Shown: piece after piece, positions 9,560-19,597 of the stretch
Layout of the letters: every line of letters starts with the position of its first letter
Numbering within the stretch: position 1 is the stretch's first letter
Origin: Yponomeuta sedellus
Lineage: Eukaryota > Arthropoda > Insecta > Lepidoptera > Yponomeutidae
Length of the DNA: 64,000 nt
Assembly: GCA_934045075.1 (NCBI GenBank)
Contig: OW203722.1
Coordinates: 23,282,879 to 23,346,878, forward strand
Reading direction: 5' to 3'
The notes under the pieces: generated by a model
Database searches by the model: none
What the model was told of the DNA's origin: nothing
Seen by the model: the letters and a program-made list of their open reading frames with translations, nothing else
Position numbers and translations under genes: made by a program

Positions 9560-10229
9560 GTTTATGTTTGTATGTTACCTACAAGACAAAAACATAGAAA
9601 TATTTTTTTTCCACATGTACGAGTATAAAACAAATATCAGAATTAAAGTGCTTGCAATGACTTATATTAAGAAAAATTCTAGGGATGCCCACACTACGTT
9701 AGATGACAAAGTCTGGAATGCAATAGTGCAGGGTTTTAGAATAATATTATGTAAATTCTGCTAAGAAAGTATCAAAAATATTTTGTTATTTGTTATGAAT
9801 TCTTGATAAAACTTTGATGGATGTTGTATGATGCTTGTTTTATTTTACTAAATTTTCAAAGTTCATAAGTGACATGTTATTTTTTAGCTAAATAAGCGTA
9901 AAAATACTCTAAAAAGTCTAAGTATTCTTTGTCCATTTTTTCTCCAAAGTGAATTGACACCTGCTTGACACTTTCAACAAGTTACAGTTTCTGTGAAATA
10001 TGCCTATGTAATAAAAGTAAAAATAATTTACCTTGATTTCATTGCCAGCACAAAGAAGTAAACCGCAGTTAAATTTTAAAAGGAAATTTGGGCCCATCTT
10101 ACTATTGTTGTAAAGCAAAGTATTTTTCAGGAATGGCGTATTTTAGGAATAACCCTGTATAACACTGTTTCTGTAGTGCATCAAGGATGTTTACAAAGGC
10201 GCGCGTTGATGGCTTTCATGCCATCATAA
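9560..10229. other. No recognised feature
   Basis: AT-rich, with short chance frames only. Confidence 0.5.
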
Positions 10230-10237
10230 GCAAAACT

Positions 10238-11012
10238 CCCTTCGGCCGCGTATGATACCAGAGTTTGGTAACCAGTATCATACGAAGAAAAAATGATCGT
10301 CGTCGGATATTGGTATCCAAGTGATAAGGATTTTTCGTTTTATGTAACCAAGTATCAGCTCAGGAAAATATCAAACAATTACAAGTGAGTACTTAATATT
10401 TCCTCGTATGATACTGATAAGCATGTCATGTGCATGTTCATTGTTCATCATCTAAAATACGTACTACCAATAATATAGAAGGTTGGCACAGTCGCCTTAA
10501 TAGATATATTGGACGCAAAAGACCGGCGTTGGATCAACTCTTAGATATTTATAGAAATGAAACCACCGTTAGGAATATACCTATACAAGAGAAAATCGAA
10601 ACTAAGCCGAGAGTTCAAAGAAATTGATGAAGAAATAAATGACGCCATATATCAGCTAAATGTAAACGAAATTAGTGTTGGACATTGTATCGAAATCATT
10701 TCACCATTTATTCCAATAGGTTGTAGGTAATAAATGATTCACAGTTGAACTATTTCCTTGTTTTCTTGTATGTTTTTAAAAAAGCGAGGGTTTTACAATA
10801 AGCGTAGGTACAGAATGCGATCTTCGAAGTTTTGCCGAGTTGGTTTCATAGGCAGAATGTTATATTCCTTACTGGATACTGGTTACCAAACATGATGAAG
10901 GGTATCAGAAAAGTAATAAATCCTATCACTTGGATACCAGTATCCGACGACGATCATTTTTTCTTCGTATGATACTGGTTACCAAACTCTGGTATCATAC
11001 GCGGCCGAAGGG
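10238..11012. mobile_element. MULE-like DNA transposon derivative, 775 bp, with 89-bp terminal inverted repeats
   Basis: The left end 10238-10326 ('cccttcggccgcgtatgata...') and right end 10924-11012 are reverse complements over about 89 bp with a single mismatch. Flanking bases are 'gcaaaact' (10230-10237) and 'gcaaaatt' (11013-11020), a probable 8-bp target duplication with one difference. Each arm has internal palindromic 'atgataccag'/'ctggtatcat' motifs. Between the arms is a transposase C-terminal remnant. Long inverted ends and the TNN-EGWH motif together suggest a Mutator-like (MULE) family. The near-identity of the arms suggests a fairly recent insertion or recent arm conversion. Confidence 0.8.
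10430..10738 (+). pseudogene. C-terminal remnant of a MULE-type transposase
   Basis: The frame from 10430 contains TTNNIEGWHSRLNRYIGRKR and then LDQLLDIYRNETTVR. (R)TNN-x-x-EGWH-x-x-(L/F)N is the conserved C-terminal motif of FLYWCH-associated MULE transposases. After a frameshift near 10600 the other frame continues EIDEEINDAIYQLN and FIPIGCR to a stop at about 10730, consistent with the family's end. The DDE catalytic part is missing, so the element cannot move on its own. Confidence 0.6.
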
Positions 11013-11197
11013 GCAAAATTGGTACGTATGATGACTTTTTGGGCCACGTTTCATAAAATTACAATTTATTCGTAGTTCATTACGACATTATCATGTACAT
11101 TAGGTAGTGGCGTAGTACGTGTTCTATGGGTTAATTGACTTTTCAATGCACATCGAATTGTCTTTGTAAACCATGGATTGTAATGAAATAGGCACCT

Positions 11198-11467
11198 GAA
11201 ACGCTCGTGACCTAAACGAACCGAGTGATTGGAATCAATCACTTGAGTCAATCTCAATTAAGTTCAATCTGCTCTGAAGCTCCACAGTGCAGTTTGCCGG
11301 ATTTCATGGAGGCATCGCCCGGCGCGCTCTTAGTGGCGCGGTTTTGGGAGCGAGATATCTGAGAGGAAGTCGGCGCCTTTGACACGAAAGAAGAAGAAGA
11401 TCACTTGAGTTAAACAACAACAGGCACGGTCAGGTGCAGGATGGTTGACCGTCCCGTGACTACCACA
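11198..11467 (+). repeat. SINE family A head, interrupted by a 151-bp insertion
   Basis: 'gaaacgctcgtgacctaaac' and 'gaaccgagtgattggaatca' open the family (compare 47000-47360). The body resumes at 11411 with 'taaacaacaacaggcacggt' and 'gaccgtcccgtgactacc'. It is split at 'atcacttgagt', which is present on both sides of the insert. Confidence 0.8.
11249..11399 (+). mobile_element. Retroposed 151-bp fragment with (GAA)n tail and 11-bp target duplication
   Basis: It is flanked by an exact 11-bp direct repeat 'atcacttgagt' (11238-11248 and 11400-11410) and ends in 'gaagaagaag'. The insert is GC-richer than its surroundings ('gcatcgcccggcgcgctctt'). A short tandem tail plus an 11-bp duplication indicates target-primed reverse transcription. 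I do not recognise the source; probably a LINE 3' end. Confidence 0.7.
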
Positions 11468-11646
11468 TGAATCTTTAACAAGGTCTCCTTTCCTAGATGT
11501 CTTTAAAAGCAAGGCAAATGAGTTTTATCTCTATCTTCAAGTTTAAGTATATACATTTATCTTTTTATATTTTATTCATTTGCTTTATGTAGCAATACTA
11601 TCTATATTGTTGTTTATTTCCTTCTCGATATATTTCGTATTCGATA

Positions 11647-11785
11647 TCAACCCTTGTTACGTCCCTACTGCTGGGGCAAGGGTATCTTCCTTCGTCGCAG
11701 GAAGGTTAGGCCATACTCCACCACGGGGGCAAAGTCCGGGTAGGTGGAGGATTGTAAGACAGTGGCGAACCTTACTGTCAGAAGC
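11647..11785 (-). repeat. SINE family A, 3' half
   Basis: Minus strand: 'ccgccac'-like 'ttcgccactgtcttacaatc', then the 'ccgtggtggagtatggccta' equivalent and a 3' end near 'agggttgatatc'. The 5' half is missing. Confidence 0.8.
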
Positions 11786-11893
11786 TGTGTATTATAACTT
11801 ATATATGTTTTATTATTTATGCTTCATATTAAGCCAATTCTCTTGCTTTCTAAGAGAAGACCAGTGCCTTGAAGAGAGATTTATATGATTTAA

Positions 11894-12245
11894 AAACCTA
11901 TTTAGAGGCTAAAAAACCCACATGATTATAATAAAAATAGTATAATCATGTGGGTACAGTGATATCGTTCCGATGTTAAACCTAACTGCAAAGTAGGTAG
12001 TCGAGGCTGTAATGCAATTTGCTTAAGTCAGATGTCGCTGCCTGTACGTAATACAGATAATAGTGTAAAGAGGTTCGAAATTTCACTGATTCCGTGAGTC
12101 GCCCATTGGCTCAATTGGTAGAGCGCTGGCACGGATAGCCAGAGGTCGCGAGTTCGAATCCCGGCATGGGTGAAATTTTTAGCCTCTAAATAGGTTTTTA
12201 AATTTGTTCCTTAGGGGTTAGTGCATTAAAAATAAAAATAGTATA
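11894..12245 (+). repeat. tRNA-containing repeat family S, near-complete copy
   Basis: A short inverted piece of the 3' end (11894-11920, 'aaaacctatttagaggctaa') is followed by 'aaaaatagtataatcatgtg', 'gatgtcgctgcctgtacgta', a tRNA-like domain at 12107-12175 (A box 'tggctcaattgg', anticodon-like stem ctggc/gccag, B box 'gagttcgaatcccgg'), 'ttttagcctctaaataggtt' and the A-rich end. The flanking body shows it is a repeat and not a tRNA gene. Confidence 0.85.
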
Positions 12246-12444
12246 AAGATTTATATGAGTTACATTTCAAAATATATAAGTCCATCATAACTATATATGT
12301 TACGGTTTATGTAGGTTTATTGTTATTTATATAAGTATCTATAATATTAATATTTGCACCAAAAAATGTGTAAAATGAGACTCCTTTTTCATTTTTCGTA
12401 TGTCAACGTACACTCATAGAAAAGTCTGAACGAAATTGATTTTA

Positions 12445-12545
12445 CCAATAAGGCCGCCAATTGTACTGTGCATTTTTGCAACTTTAATGTCTTGTCCTCT
12501 GTACAATAAAGAACATTCTTGTCTTATCTTAACATAGGTATAATA
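12445..12545 (+). repeat. LINE 3' UTR-like tail
   Basis: 'ataaggccgccaattgtact' ... 'cctctgtacaataaagaaca' then 'ttcttgtcttatctta'. Similar to 730-832. The rest of 12250-13080 holds only chance frames, apart from a small hairpin 'cgcctctaacacgaggc' at about 12997-13013. Confidence 0.45.
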
Positions 12546-13084
12546 TTATTACCTCCACAAAATATAAATTTATAATCTAAAATGTAAATATGTACTTCAA
12601 GTCTGAAATAAATGCATCGAATTGAACAACAACTAACAAAGTTGCTTCAAAACCGTTAAAATAGATTGAACGTACAATTGAGTGTTCGATCCATCAGCAA
12701 TGCCTGCTGGTGCCAAAACACTCAAACTGTTGCCGATTTATTTATTAGACAGCGGTTCTCTAACTTTGCTGACAGAAAGATAAAGGACAGATATTGTATG
12801 GAATCACGCGTTACTTTACGGAAATCAATTATAGCAATAAAATGTGAAAATTACTTTGCTAAATTCTGCCAAAAATCTCACAAGCACCATGCGGTTAGTT
12901 ATTGTACCACCTTTTCTTCTTCCCACTTTTTCAAGCAGAAGCAAGATACGAACACACCACCACCGACACCAATACTTGTGTGAGAAAATACGCGTTTCGC
13001 CTCTAACACGAGGCATCCTCAGGCTCACAAGTGCAAGGACTCTTTATCACATCACACTTAATATTATTCGGTGCGAAAGTTTGT

Positions 13085-13253
13085 GAGAGTGAGAGTTTGT
13101 AACATCTTCACGTCTAAACGGCTGGAGCAATTTTATTCAAATTTGGTAACCTTGGAAACATATAGGCTACGTTTTATTACGGGAAATTATCTTATTCCCA
13201 TGGGAAAATCGATAAACCACGGGTAACACCGCGGGACACAGCTAGTTGTTCAT
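13085..13253 (+). repeat. LINE (CR1/Zenon-like) 3' region fragment
   Basis: 'cttcacgtctaaacggctgg', 'gggaaattatcttattccca' and 'cgcgggacacagctagtt' are shared with the oppositely oriented segment 41168-41375. Such 'acggctggagcaattttatt' UTRs are common at lepidopteran CR1/Zenon-like 3' ends; the family name is from general knowledge and tentative. Confidence 0.5.
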
Positions 13254-13394
13254 AAAAAAGGAAATCACAAAAATATAATCTAAATATCTGTAATTGCGTC
13301 TATTGTGAAAGATGCGTCGCTAGATGGCGCCAGTGTTACGTAACATATTGCGGAGTTTGGGCTAAAAATATATGTTTATTTATAGATGTGTCAC

Positions 13395-13650
13395 GTTAAC
13401 AGCATTTGGGATGCTATATAGCGCCACCAATGGAATTAAAATTATTACTTGTCTAAATATAGTACGTTTTTTTTTTCAAAAAGTGGAAATCAGAAATCTT
13501 AATATCTGTGATAACAATTTTTAGAATGTACAGCCTAGAACCTAGTATCAACGTCCTAGGACATTAATCGATATAAGTTCTAGGTTACAAAACAAGTAAT
13601 GAGTTTTATTCCATTGGCGGCGCTATTTAGCAACCCAAAGCGTCATGAAC
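13395..13650. mobile_element. Fold-back MITE related to the 1777-1917 element
   Basis: Left arm 13401-13452 ('agcatttgggatgctatata', 'gcgccaccaatggaat') and right arm 13592-13645 ('ccattggcggcgctatttag', 'caacccaaagcg') are imperfect reverse complements of about 50 bp. Part of the interior ('aacctagtatcaacgtccta') resembles 37225-37310. No coding sequence. Confidence 0.6.
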
Positions 13651-13757
13651 CAAAGGCAGTGCAACACAGTCTCACGCGTTGTTTTTAGTAAAATTATATA
13701 GATTCTTTAATCTACAATCCTCCCCTGTCTAAAAAAGTCAAGTGCCGCGCACTGCAG

Positions 13758-14072
13758 CATCCAAGTGATTCCTTCACCCATCTTGTGTGAGTGAAGATAA
13801 ATAAATATTCATTACACAGATCTCGTCAGCCCTATACTAAGTACAACTAAATGACTTGTGTTATAGGTGCTAACTCAACGATAGATTTAATACAATAAAT
13901 ACATAGATAACATCCAAGACCCGAGACAAGCTAGAAAAGTTCGTTTCCTAGTTTGACCCGGCCGGAGATCGAACCCGAGACCTTCGTGCCAAACCGCTGC
14001 GCCACCGCGGCCGTCTAGTACGAGATACTACTGAATACAGTATAAATCATCTCAATACGATGCAGATGCCAA
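13758..14072. repeat. SINE family C inserted into a family D repeat
   Basis: The outer parts 'ttcacccatcttgtgtgagt' (13772-13800) and 'cagtataaatcatctcaata' (14038-14070) are adjacent halves of the unit intact at 26530-26640. Between them, 13803-14028 is a minus-strand SINE with a tRNA-like head ('ggcgcagcggtttggcac', B-box-like 'gggttcgatctcc') and a body ending in 'agatctgtgtaatg'. The same SINE is at 19090-19318. Confidence 0.7.
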
Positions 14073-14439
14073 TGTTTTTTTAATCTACGGTTATTCTCTT
14101 GTCCTTTGTCTTGAAGTGCGATTCTTTAAGAAACCTTGATGCCAAAACGACTTTGCTATTATCACAATCATTTTACATCGATTGGCAGGTTATTGTGTCT
14201 TAAATTACTTATTACTAGGCTTATGCCGAATAATATGACGTTACTTATAATTGGAAAAAATATGTTTATTCCACACCTGGCAATAGCGTGCGGAAAAAGC
14301 CGCTTTCTGGCCAAGTGTAGACATAAAAAAATGTACACAACACGGGAGGTAATAAAGAAAGCTCTCGATCGCATATTTACGTCCCTCGCTTGCAGCTCGG
14401 GCCGCAAACTTCTGCGATCTCGGCCTTTCTTTGTATTAC

Positions 14440-15055
14440 CACCCTAGTTGTGTAATGTACTATTTTAATACAGTTGCTCAAAAAGTGGCGTATTAACAGG
14501 GACGTATAGCGTGCGGGATGTGGGCAATTACACACTCGTGCTTTTTTTTTAGCTTTACCGCACTCGTGCCTTTTCTTTCCCAACAGTCAAAATAATGTCT
14601 ATTAAAAAGAAAAACCAACCATGAAGTTTTTACTAAATTAATTCATAGAAGTTTTTATGAGTTACTAATTTGTTTCAATATCAGATTTAATGATTTGATT
14701 GAATGAGTTAAGTTAGGTTTCATTTCATCTCATTAAATTTCATTTTCATATCAGATCAATAAAAAAATCTACTACATTCAGACTTGGCTGTATGGCCATA
14801 GTTCCCTTTGCCTACTTGAATGGGTGAAGAAAAAAAATCTCTGCTTATATTTTTTTACGGTTGGCGGCATTTTCCAAAAATTTTTTCTTTATTAAATTGC
14901 TTATTTTTTTCGCAACTGTATTAAAAATAGTCGTTCAGTACACGTGCGGAACCGTCATTGCAACTTGTTCCGACTGTTAACCCTCGCCTTCGGCTGCGCC
15001 TCGGCTCGGGTTATTTGTCGGAACTCTTTGCAATGACAGCCTTTCCGCACTTATA
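14440..15055. repeat. Inverted-repeat region with GC-rich palindrome
   Basis: 'actattttaatacagttgc' (about 14458) recurs inverted at about 14918, suggesting a 480-bp fold-back element. Next to it, 14943-15050 is an imperfect palindrome: 'gtgcggaaccgtcattgcaa' pairs with 'ttgcaatgacagcctttccg' around the core 'ctcgccttcggctgcgcctc'. No frame of interest. Confidence 0.5.
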
Positions 15056-15094
15056 ATGAAATATACTATTTTGTATTATTGTTATTATGTTTTT

Positions 15095-15424
15095 GAACCG
15101 AGTGAACGGAATCAATCACTTGGTTAAGCATCAACAGGCGCGGTCAGGTACGAGATGGGTGTGAGTCCCGTGACTACCGCTAGTGGCATTTTTCCGAGCG
15201 CTTCCGTGCTTTGCAAGGTACGTTAAGCCGTTGGTGCCGGCTTTCATGTAATGGCAGTCGTTAAGCCATGTCAGAGGCCTTATGGGCGGCTTGATAACTT
15301 CTGACAGTAAGGCCCGCCACTGTCTTACAGTCCACCACCTACTCGGACTTGGCCCCCGTGGTGGAGTATGGCCTAACCTTCCTGCGATGCAGGAAGAGAC
15401 CCGTGCCCCAGCAGTGGGGACATA
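15095..15424 (+). repeat. SINE family A, split by a MITE
   Basis: 'gaaccgagtgaacggaatca' to 'ccagcagtggggacata'. The remaining 'taagggttgataacgat' lies at 15805-15823, beyond the 378-bp MITE. Order and content match the uninterrupted family member at 47000-47360. Confidence 0.85.
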
Positions 15425-15802
15425 CAGGGTGTCCCAAAAATCAACGTCAAGCCGAAAACGGTTGATAGGCCAGGTGGTGACAGTTATCAGAAAAATATTT
15501 AAAAAGTATGAGTTAGGTACATTTTCAAATTATTGACATAAAAAAAAAATTTAAACACATTTTTTTGTGAGTTGTGTAACCCTCGGGTTGAGGGTTACAC
15601 CATTTACAAAACAATATGAAAGTAAAGATTTGAAGTCACAGTACTTAAAAGATCATCACAGTGTGACAATATTCTCAATTTTTTTTAATGCCAATAAATT
15701 TTAAAATACTTGACTTAGATTTTTTTTATTATTTTTTTGTTAACTGTCACCACCTGGCCTATCAACCGTTTTCGGCTTGACGTTGATTTTTGGGACACCC
15801 TG
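15425..15802. mobile_element. TA-targeting MITE, 378 bp, 62-bp perfect inverted ends
   Basis: The ends 'cagggtgtcccaaaaatcaa...' (15425-15486) and their reverse complement (15741-15802) match over 62 bp without a mismatch. The left neighbour is TA and the right TT, where an uninterrupted SINE reads TATA, so the target is TA with one later change. This fits a mariner/Tc1-like non-autonomous element. A palindrome 'gtaaccctcgggttgaggg' marks the centre. Confidence 0.85.
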
Positions 15803-15823
15803 TTTAAGGGTTGATAACGATGT

Positions 15824-16400
15824 TTTTGTATTTAAGCTGCATCGGTGCAACCTATTTTTTTTTTCATTACTGTCAAATTAACTTCTTTCAAATTAATTGG
15901 ACTCATCTGAAGAATGTTAAAAAAATTGGTTTGACCTTTATGAAGCGTACAATACACAGACACACAAATGAAAAGTCAGACGTAAGGTTCAAACCACGTT
16001 CAAACAAAAGACTTTCATTTCATCTGCTGTCTGATTCAAACTTTGAATTTTACAAAAGATTATATGCAAAATCCCCTGTGACTAAATCATGCTTTAAGTG
16101 TTGTCTCAATACCCTCAATGCAGTTTTCAGTGAAAAGTTTGGACACACCTGACCTGACACGGCGCTAGCACAAAGTACTAAACTGTACAGAAAGTTGTAC
16201 ACCAAATGTTCAAAATCAATAAGTCCGCTGCTGCTTAAATTACTGAAATCTGTTATGAGACGTTTCAAGTAGGTACTAATTTTCTGTTCAGCAAATTAAT
16301 GACGTGTCGTTTTATACACTGAGGTCTTATGTTTTATTCCAGTACGAATGATTTTGTTTTCTAAGTTTAGTTTGTAATAACTTTTTACAGTTATTATTTA
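15824..16400. other. No recognised feature
   Basis: A 113-codon plus-strand frame (15811-16152) contains YKRLYAKSPVTKSCFKCCL but has no family resemblance I can name and no conserved copy in the window. Confidence 0.4.
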
Positions 16401-16404
16401 CACC

Positions 16405-16572
16405 ATTTTTATTTTTAATGCACTAACCCGTGCTAAGGAACAAATTTAAAAACCTATTTAGAGGCTAAAAATTTCACCCATGCCGGGATTCGAACCCGCA
16501 ACCTCTGGCTATCCGTACCAGCGCTCTACCAATTGAGCCAATGGGCGACTCACAACATCAGTGAAATTTCAC
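16405..16572 (-). repeat. Family S repeat, 3' half with tRNA-like domain
   Basis: Minus strand: 'cccattggctcaattggtag', 'gggttcgaatcccggcatgg' and 'tttttagcctctaaataggt' up to 'agcacgggttagtgcattaa'. The 5' part is replaced by a short direct repeat of 'cagtgaaatttca' (16558-16600). Confidence 0.85.
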
Positions 16573-16783
16573 TGAAATCAGTGAAATTTCAGTGAAATCA
16601 GTTATTATTTGTTGTAACGAGTAGACGCTACCTGTAAAGGATGTTATCTTGAGGAAAAACGAACATACAGTGACGACGGAAAGTGCGAAAGTATCTGGTT
16701 CATTTACAACTAGATATAATGCCCGGCACATAAATTGACCAAATTACTTTAATTGCGTAATGCATGCACTTATTTCGGGTCTG

Positions 16784-16850
16784 TAAAAAAATCTAAACTA
16801 TCACATCCAACATGCCCCGTATGTTGGATGTGATAGTTTAGATTTTTTTA
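16784..16850. repeat. Perfect 30-bp hairpin
   Basis: The arms 16784-16813 and 16821-16850 are exact reverse complements; the 7-nt loop is 'gccccgt'. The arms read 'taaaaaaatctaaactatca' onward. It is too short for an autonomous element; a miniature palindromic element or an RNA hairpin are both possible. Confidence 0.9.
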
Positions 16851-17246
16851 GACTTTACTTAAGATAAGAACTTTAAGTCAGAACTTAAATTTAAGTCTTA
16901 ATAAATAATCAAAAAAATATGAACCAATCCCGACTAATCAAGAAATCAAATCCAGTGAACCGTGCATTATCAAACTTTAAATGCACGGTTTGAAAGGCGG
17001 TTTGAACCACCTTGCAAAGGGTAAGATTTCTGTCTTTTCAATTGTTTGTAGCGCAGGTGCGCGCAATTCGCACCGGAGTGCATTGGATTCGATCCGAGCG
17101 GATTGGATTGGGCCAAAGAAAAAAAGTAAACCGATCGCCCGGGTGCTAGAAATGACGTGGGAATTTGCGGGTTAGATATCAGGGTGAAATTTTCCAAGCC
17201 CTTTATGCCGGCGCCTCACTTGGGCAACCGTATTATCGTATTTCGA

Positions 17247-17489
17247 TATCAACCCTTGTATGTCCCCACTGCTGGGGCACGGGTCTCTTCCTGTATCACA
17301 GGAAGCTTAAATCATACTCCACCACTGTATCCGGGTGGAGTATGATCCGGGTATGTGGAGGATTCTAAGAAATTAGCGGGCCTTACTGTCAGAAGCTATC
17401 AAACCCATAAGGCCTCTGACATGACTTAACGAACGCCATTACATGACAGCCGACACCAACGTCTTAACGTACCTTGTCAAGCACGGAAA
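17247..17489 (-). repeat. SINE family A
   Basis: Minus strand, running from near 'ccgtgcttgacaaggtacgt' to 'agggttgatatcgaaatac'. A small internal duplication repeats 'tccgggt(g)gag' at 17329-17360. A fragment of the 'atcaatggggattttcac' family G follows at 17500-17545. Confidence 0.8.
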
Positions 17490-17499
17490 GATGGATTTT

Positions 17500-18237
17500 C
17501 CATCAATGGGGATTTTCACTGGGGATTAGTGGAATAACCCGGATTTTCGTAGTTGGCCAATATTAACCATCGACTGCCGGGTATTCTGGCGCAAATGTGG
17601 CTTCTATCGCCGAGGTAATTTGATTCTGTGATGCAAGGTACATACTTAACAAAGAACTGTCTCGCTGACATAAATTTAATAAACTCCTAAAAGTTTTATA
17701 CTCACCCTCATGTTAGAAACTTCGCAACTGAATTAAATTTACATGTTTTAATTTAATTAAAATTGTAACTTGTATGCAGACCAAGCGCATTCTGTGTCAA
17801 ACAACACAGAATGCGCTTTTTTTGACTATCAAAAAAATTAACAAATTTAAACGAGAGACCTAGGTTCGATTCTCTGTGCGGGCATGTACCAAGTACTTTG
17901 TTTCTAAGTTGTGTACAGTACTATACATCATAAAAGTCCCTTCGGGAATCTACGTTCGCGCAGACTAGGGAGAAGTGTAACGAAAGTACCCGAAGCTCTA
18001 AGTACATTCAACACGATCTTTAACTGATACAGTTAAGGTGCAGAATTGATTGCCGCAGCTACTTATTTCACTCACGCTAATATTGCCAAACTAATAGTCA
18101 CCTGCATCGATGACGTTGAATCAGCCAATAGCAACAAAGGCGCGCGGCCTGCCATAAAATGAAACTATCTGATTGGTCGATCAACTTGCCGCACATCCAA
18201 AATGCGCAGGTACATCCGCGAGACTTATTTCTTGTAG
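17500..18237. other. Family G fragment, then mostly unrecognised sequence
   Basis: 17500-17545 carries 'catcaatggggattttcact' and 'ggggattagtggaataaccc' (compare 30568 and 40015). At 17793-17824 a 15-bp-arm hairpin 'aagcgcattctgtgt'/'acacagaatgcgctt' is present. Around 17860-17930 'ttcgattctctgtgcgggca' and 'gtaccaagtactttgtttct' look like a decayed T1 SINE head. Confidence 0.4.
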
Positions 18238-18475
18238 CACTGTACGTTTACGGAGTTACAGTAGCAATACCACAGGCCAACCGTGAAGGAAAACATTATG
18301 AGAAAACCGTAGTGTCTGTTGTCATCAAATACTTCAACGCTTGAAATTGCCAATCCGCGGTGGGCACGCGTGGTAACTAATAACAACTCTCTTTCTCTCT
18401 CAATCTCTCTCTCTTTCTTTCTCTCTCTGAAAGAAGGCCCGTGCCCTGCAGTGGGACGTTTATAGGCTACATAAA
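18238..18475 (+). repeat. SINE family T1 with (TC)n microsatellite
   Basis: 'gcaataccacaggccaaccg', 'ggaaaacattatgagaaaac' and 'cgcggtgggcacgcgtggta', then a CT-rich microsatellite at 18378-18430 and the end 'cctgcagtgggacgtttata'. The microsatellite explains the RERERERE-like frame on the opposite strand, which is not a gene. Confidence 0.7.
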
Positions 18476-18849
18476 AAAACTGGTAGAAAACTAACTCATT
18501 CTTAATTAACAAAGTGATACGTCAATGTACGAAAGCATTCACGTAATGTCGTTAAATATTCATACAATAATGGACACGAGAAACTTAGTTGCGAACTTCA
18601 TCGCCGTGTTTTCTCAGCATTACTTAAGTTAAATTGAAAAAGTTAATGGCCCAAAAAAGATTGTAGGTTTTATTAATAAATAACACCAAATCCTCATTGC
18701 GTTATTTATGAATGAAATCTTTTCGGAGCCATTAAGTTTTTCAAGATGGCGAAAAAGTTACCAAATGCTATATCTGAGAGAATGTTTTGTAGGGCTTTGG
18801 CTCCTAATTTCCTTCGATTGATTGGTAACTAGAGTCTTGTAGGATAAAA

Positions 18850-19075
18850 ACTTGACTGCCTCGTCGGTCTAGCCGTTAAGGCCCTTGAGTACCAAGACAG
18901 AGGTCGTGGATTCGATTCCCACTGGGTGCCGCCATACATTTGTACAAGTGGCCGCAGTCTCGGTGTATTAACATGTTTGTGACGTCCTTGCCTGGTTACC
19001 ATAGTACAGGGTATCCTAGTTTGGGACCAGGACTTGGTTCGGTGGTGTGGAAGACAATACTATTACTTACCGAAT
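18850..19075 (+). repeat. Diverged SINE family E copy
   Basis: A tRNA-like head ('cgtcggtctagccgttaagg', B-box-like 'ggattcgattccc') is followed by 'aacatgtttgtgacgtcctt' and 'cagggtatcctagtttggga', matching the family E body at 53461-53603. Confidence 0.65.
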
Positions 19076-19089
19076 AATAATAATAAATA

Positions 19090-19318
19090 TACACGGACAT
19101 ATTACACAGATCTCGTTAGCCCTATACTAAGTACAAATAAATGACTTGTGTTTTAGGTGCTAAGTCGACGATAGATTTAATACAATAAATACATAGATAA
19201 CATCCAAGACCCGGGACAAACTAGAAAAGTTCGTTTCCTAGTTTGACCCGGCCGGGGATCGAAACCGAGACCTTCGGTTTTACAGTCAGCGTGCCAAAAC
19301 GCTGCGCCACCGAGGCCA
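19090..19318 (-). repeat. SINE family C
   Basis: Minus strand tRNA-like head 'ggtggcgcagcgttttggca' with B-box-like 'ggtttcgatccc', then 'cggccgggtcaaactaggaa' and 'gtcttggatgttatctatgt', ending at 'agatctgtgtaata'. The matching copy is at 13803-14028. Confidence 0.75.
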
Positions 19319-19535
19319 CCGAATAACATAACATAACATTTACACACAGGCACATACATTGCTTCTGGCCCCACACTAGGGTACCCTGTGTCGTGGGAAC
19401 CAGAAACCACAACGTCACAATCATATAAACATCCAAGACTTGGGGTTTTTTTCTTTTGTCCCCAGCCGGGGTTCGAACCCGGGATCACTAGCATGGTAGG
19501 CATCTGCAGTACCGCTGCGCCATAGAGGTCTTCGA
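19319..19535 (-). repeat. SINE family E, uninterrupted copy
   Basis: Minus strand tRNA-like head (19470-19530, 'tatggcgcagcggtactgca', 'cgggttcgaaccccggctgg'), body 'aagtcttggatgtttatatg', 'cacgacacagggtaccctag' and 'tgtggggccagaagcaatgt', and a tail 'atgttatgttatgtta'. It keeps a single 'ggccccac' at 19367-19374, the empty counterpart of the site hit by the transposon at 53612. Confidence 0.8.
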
Positions 19536-19597
19536 ATCTGATTAGCTACGTATTTAGTTCACTGCTAACATAGTCACTGAATAATAGGCGAGGATAG

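Noticed and set aside
12107..12180. tRNA-like sequences with good A and B boxes (here and at about 15 further places)
   Set aside because: All are embedded in repeat bodies that recur with them, most have mismatched acceptor or anticodon features (for example C where U33 is expected), and none stands alone. They are SINE or repeat heads.
12997..13020. Hairpin 'cgcctctaacacgaggc' as a possible Helitron 3' end
   Set aside because: No CTRR end and no matching 5' TC end could be placed.
15811..16152. 113-codon plus-strand frame as a host gene
   Set aside because: No domain, no neighbouring exon or splice evidence, composition like the surrounding DNA.
18225..18512. Minus-strand frame with alternating Arg/Glu
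   Set aside because: It translates a (TC)n microsatellite inside a T1 SINE.
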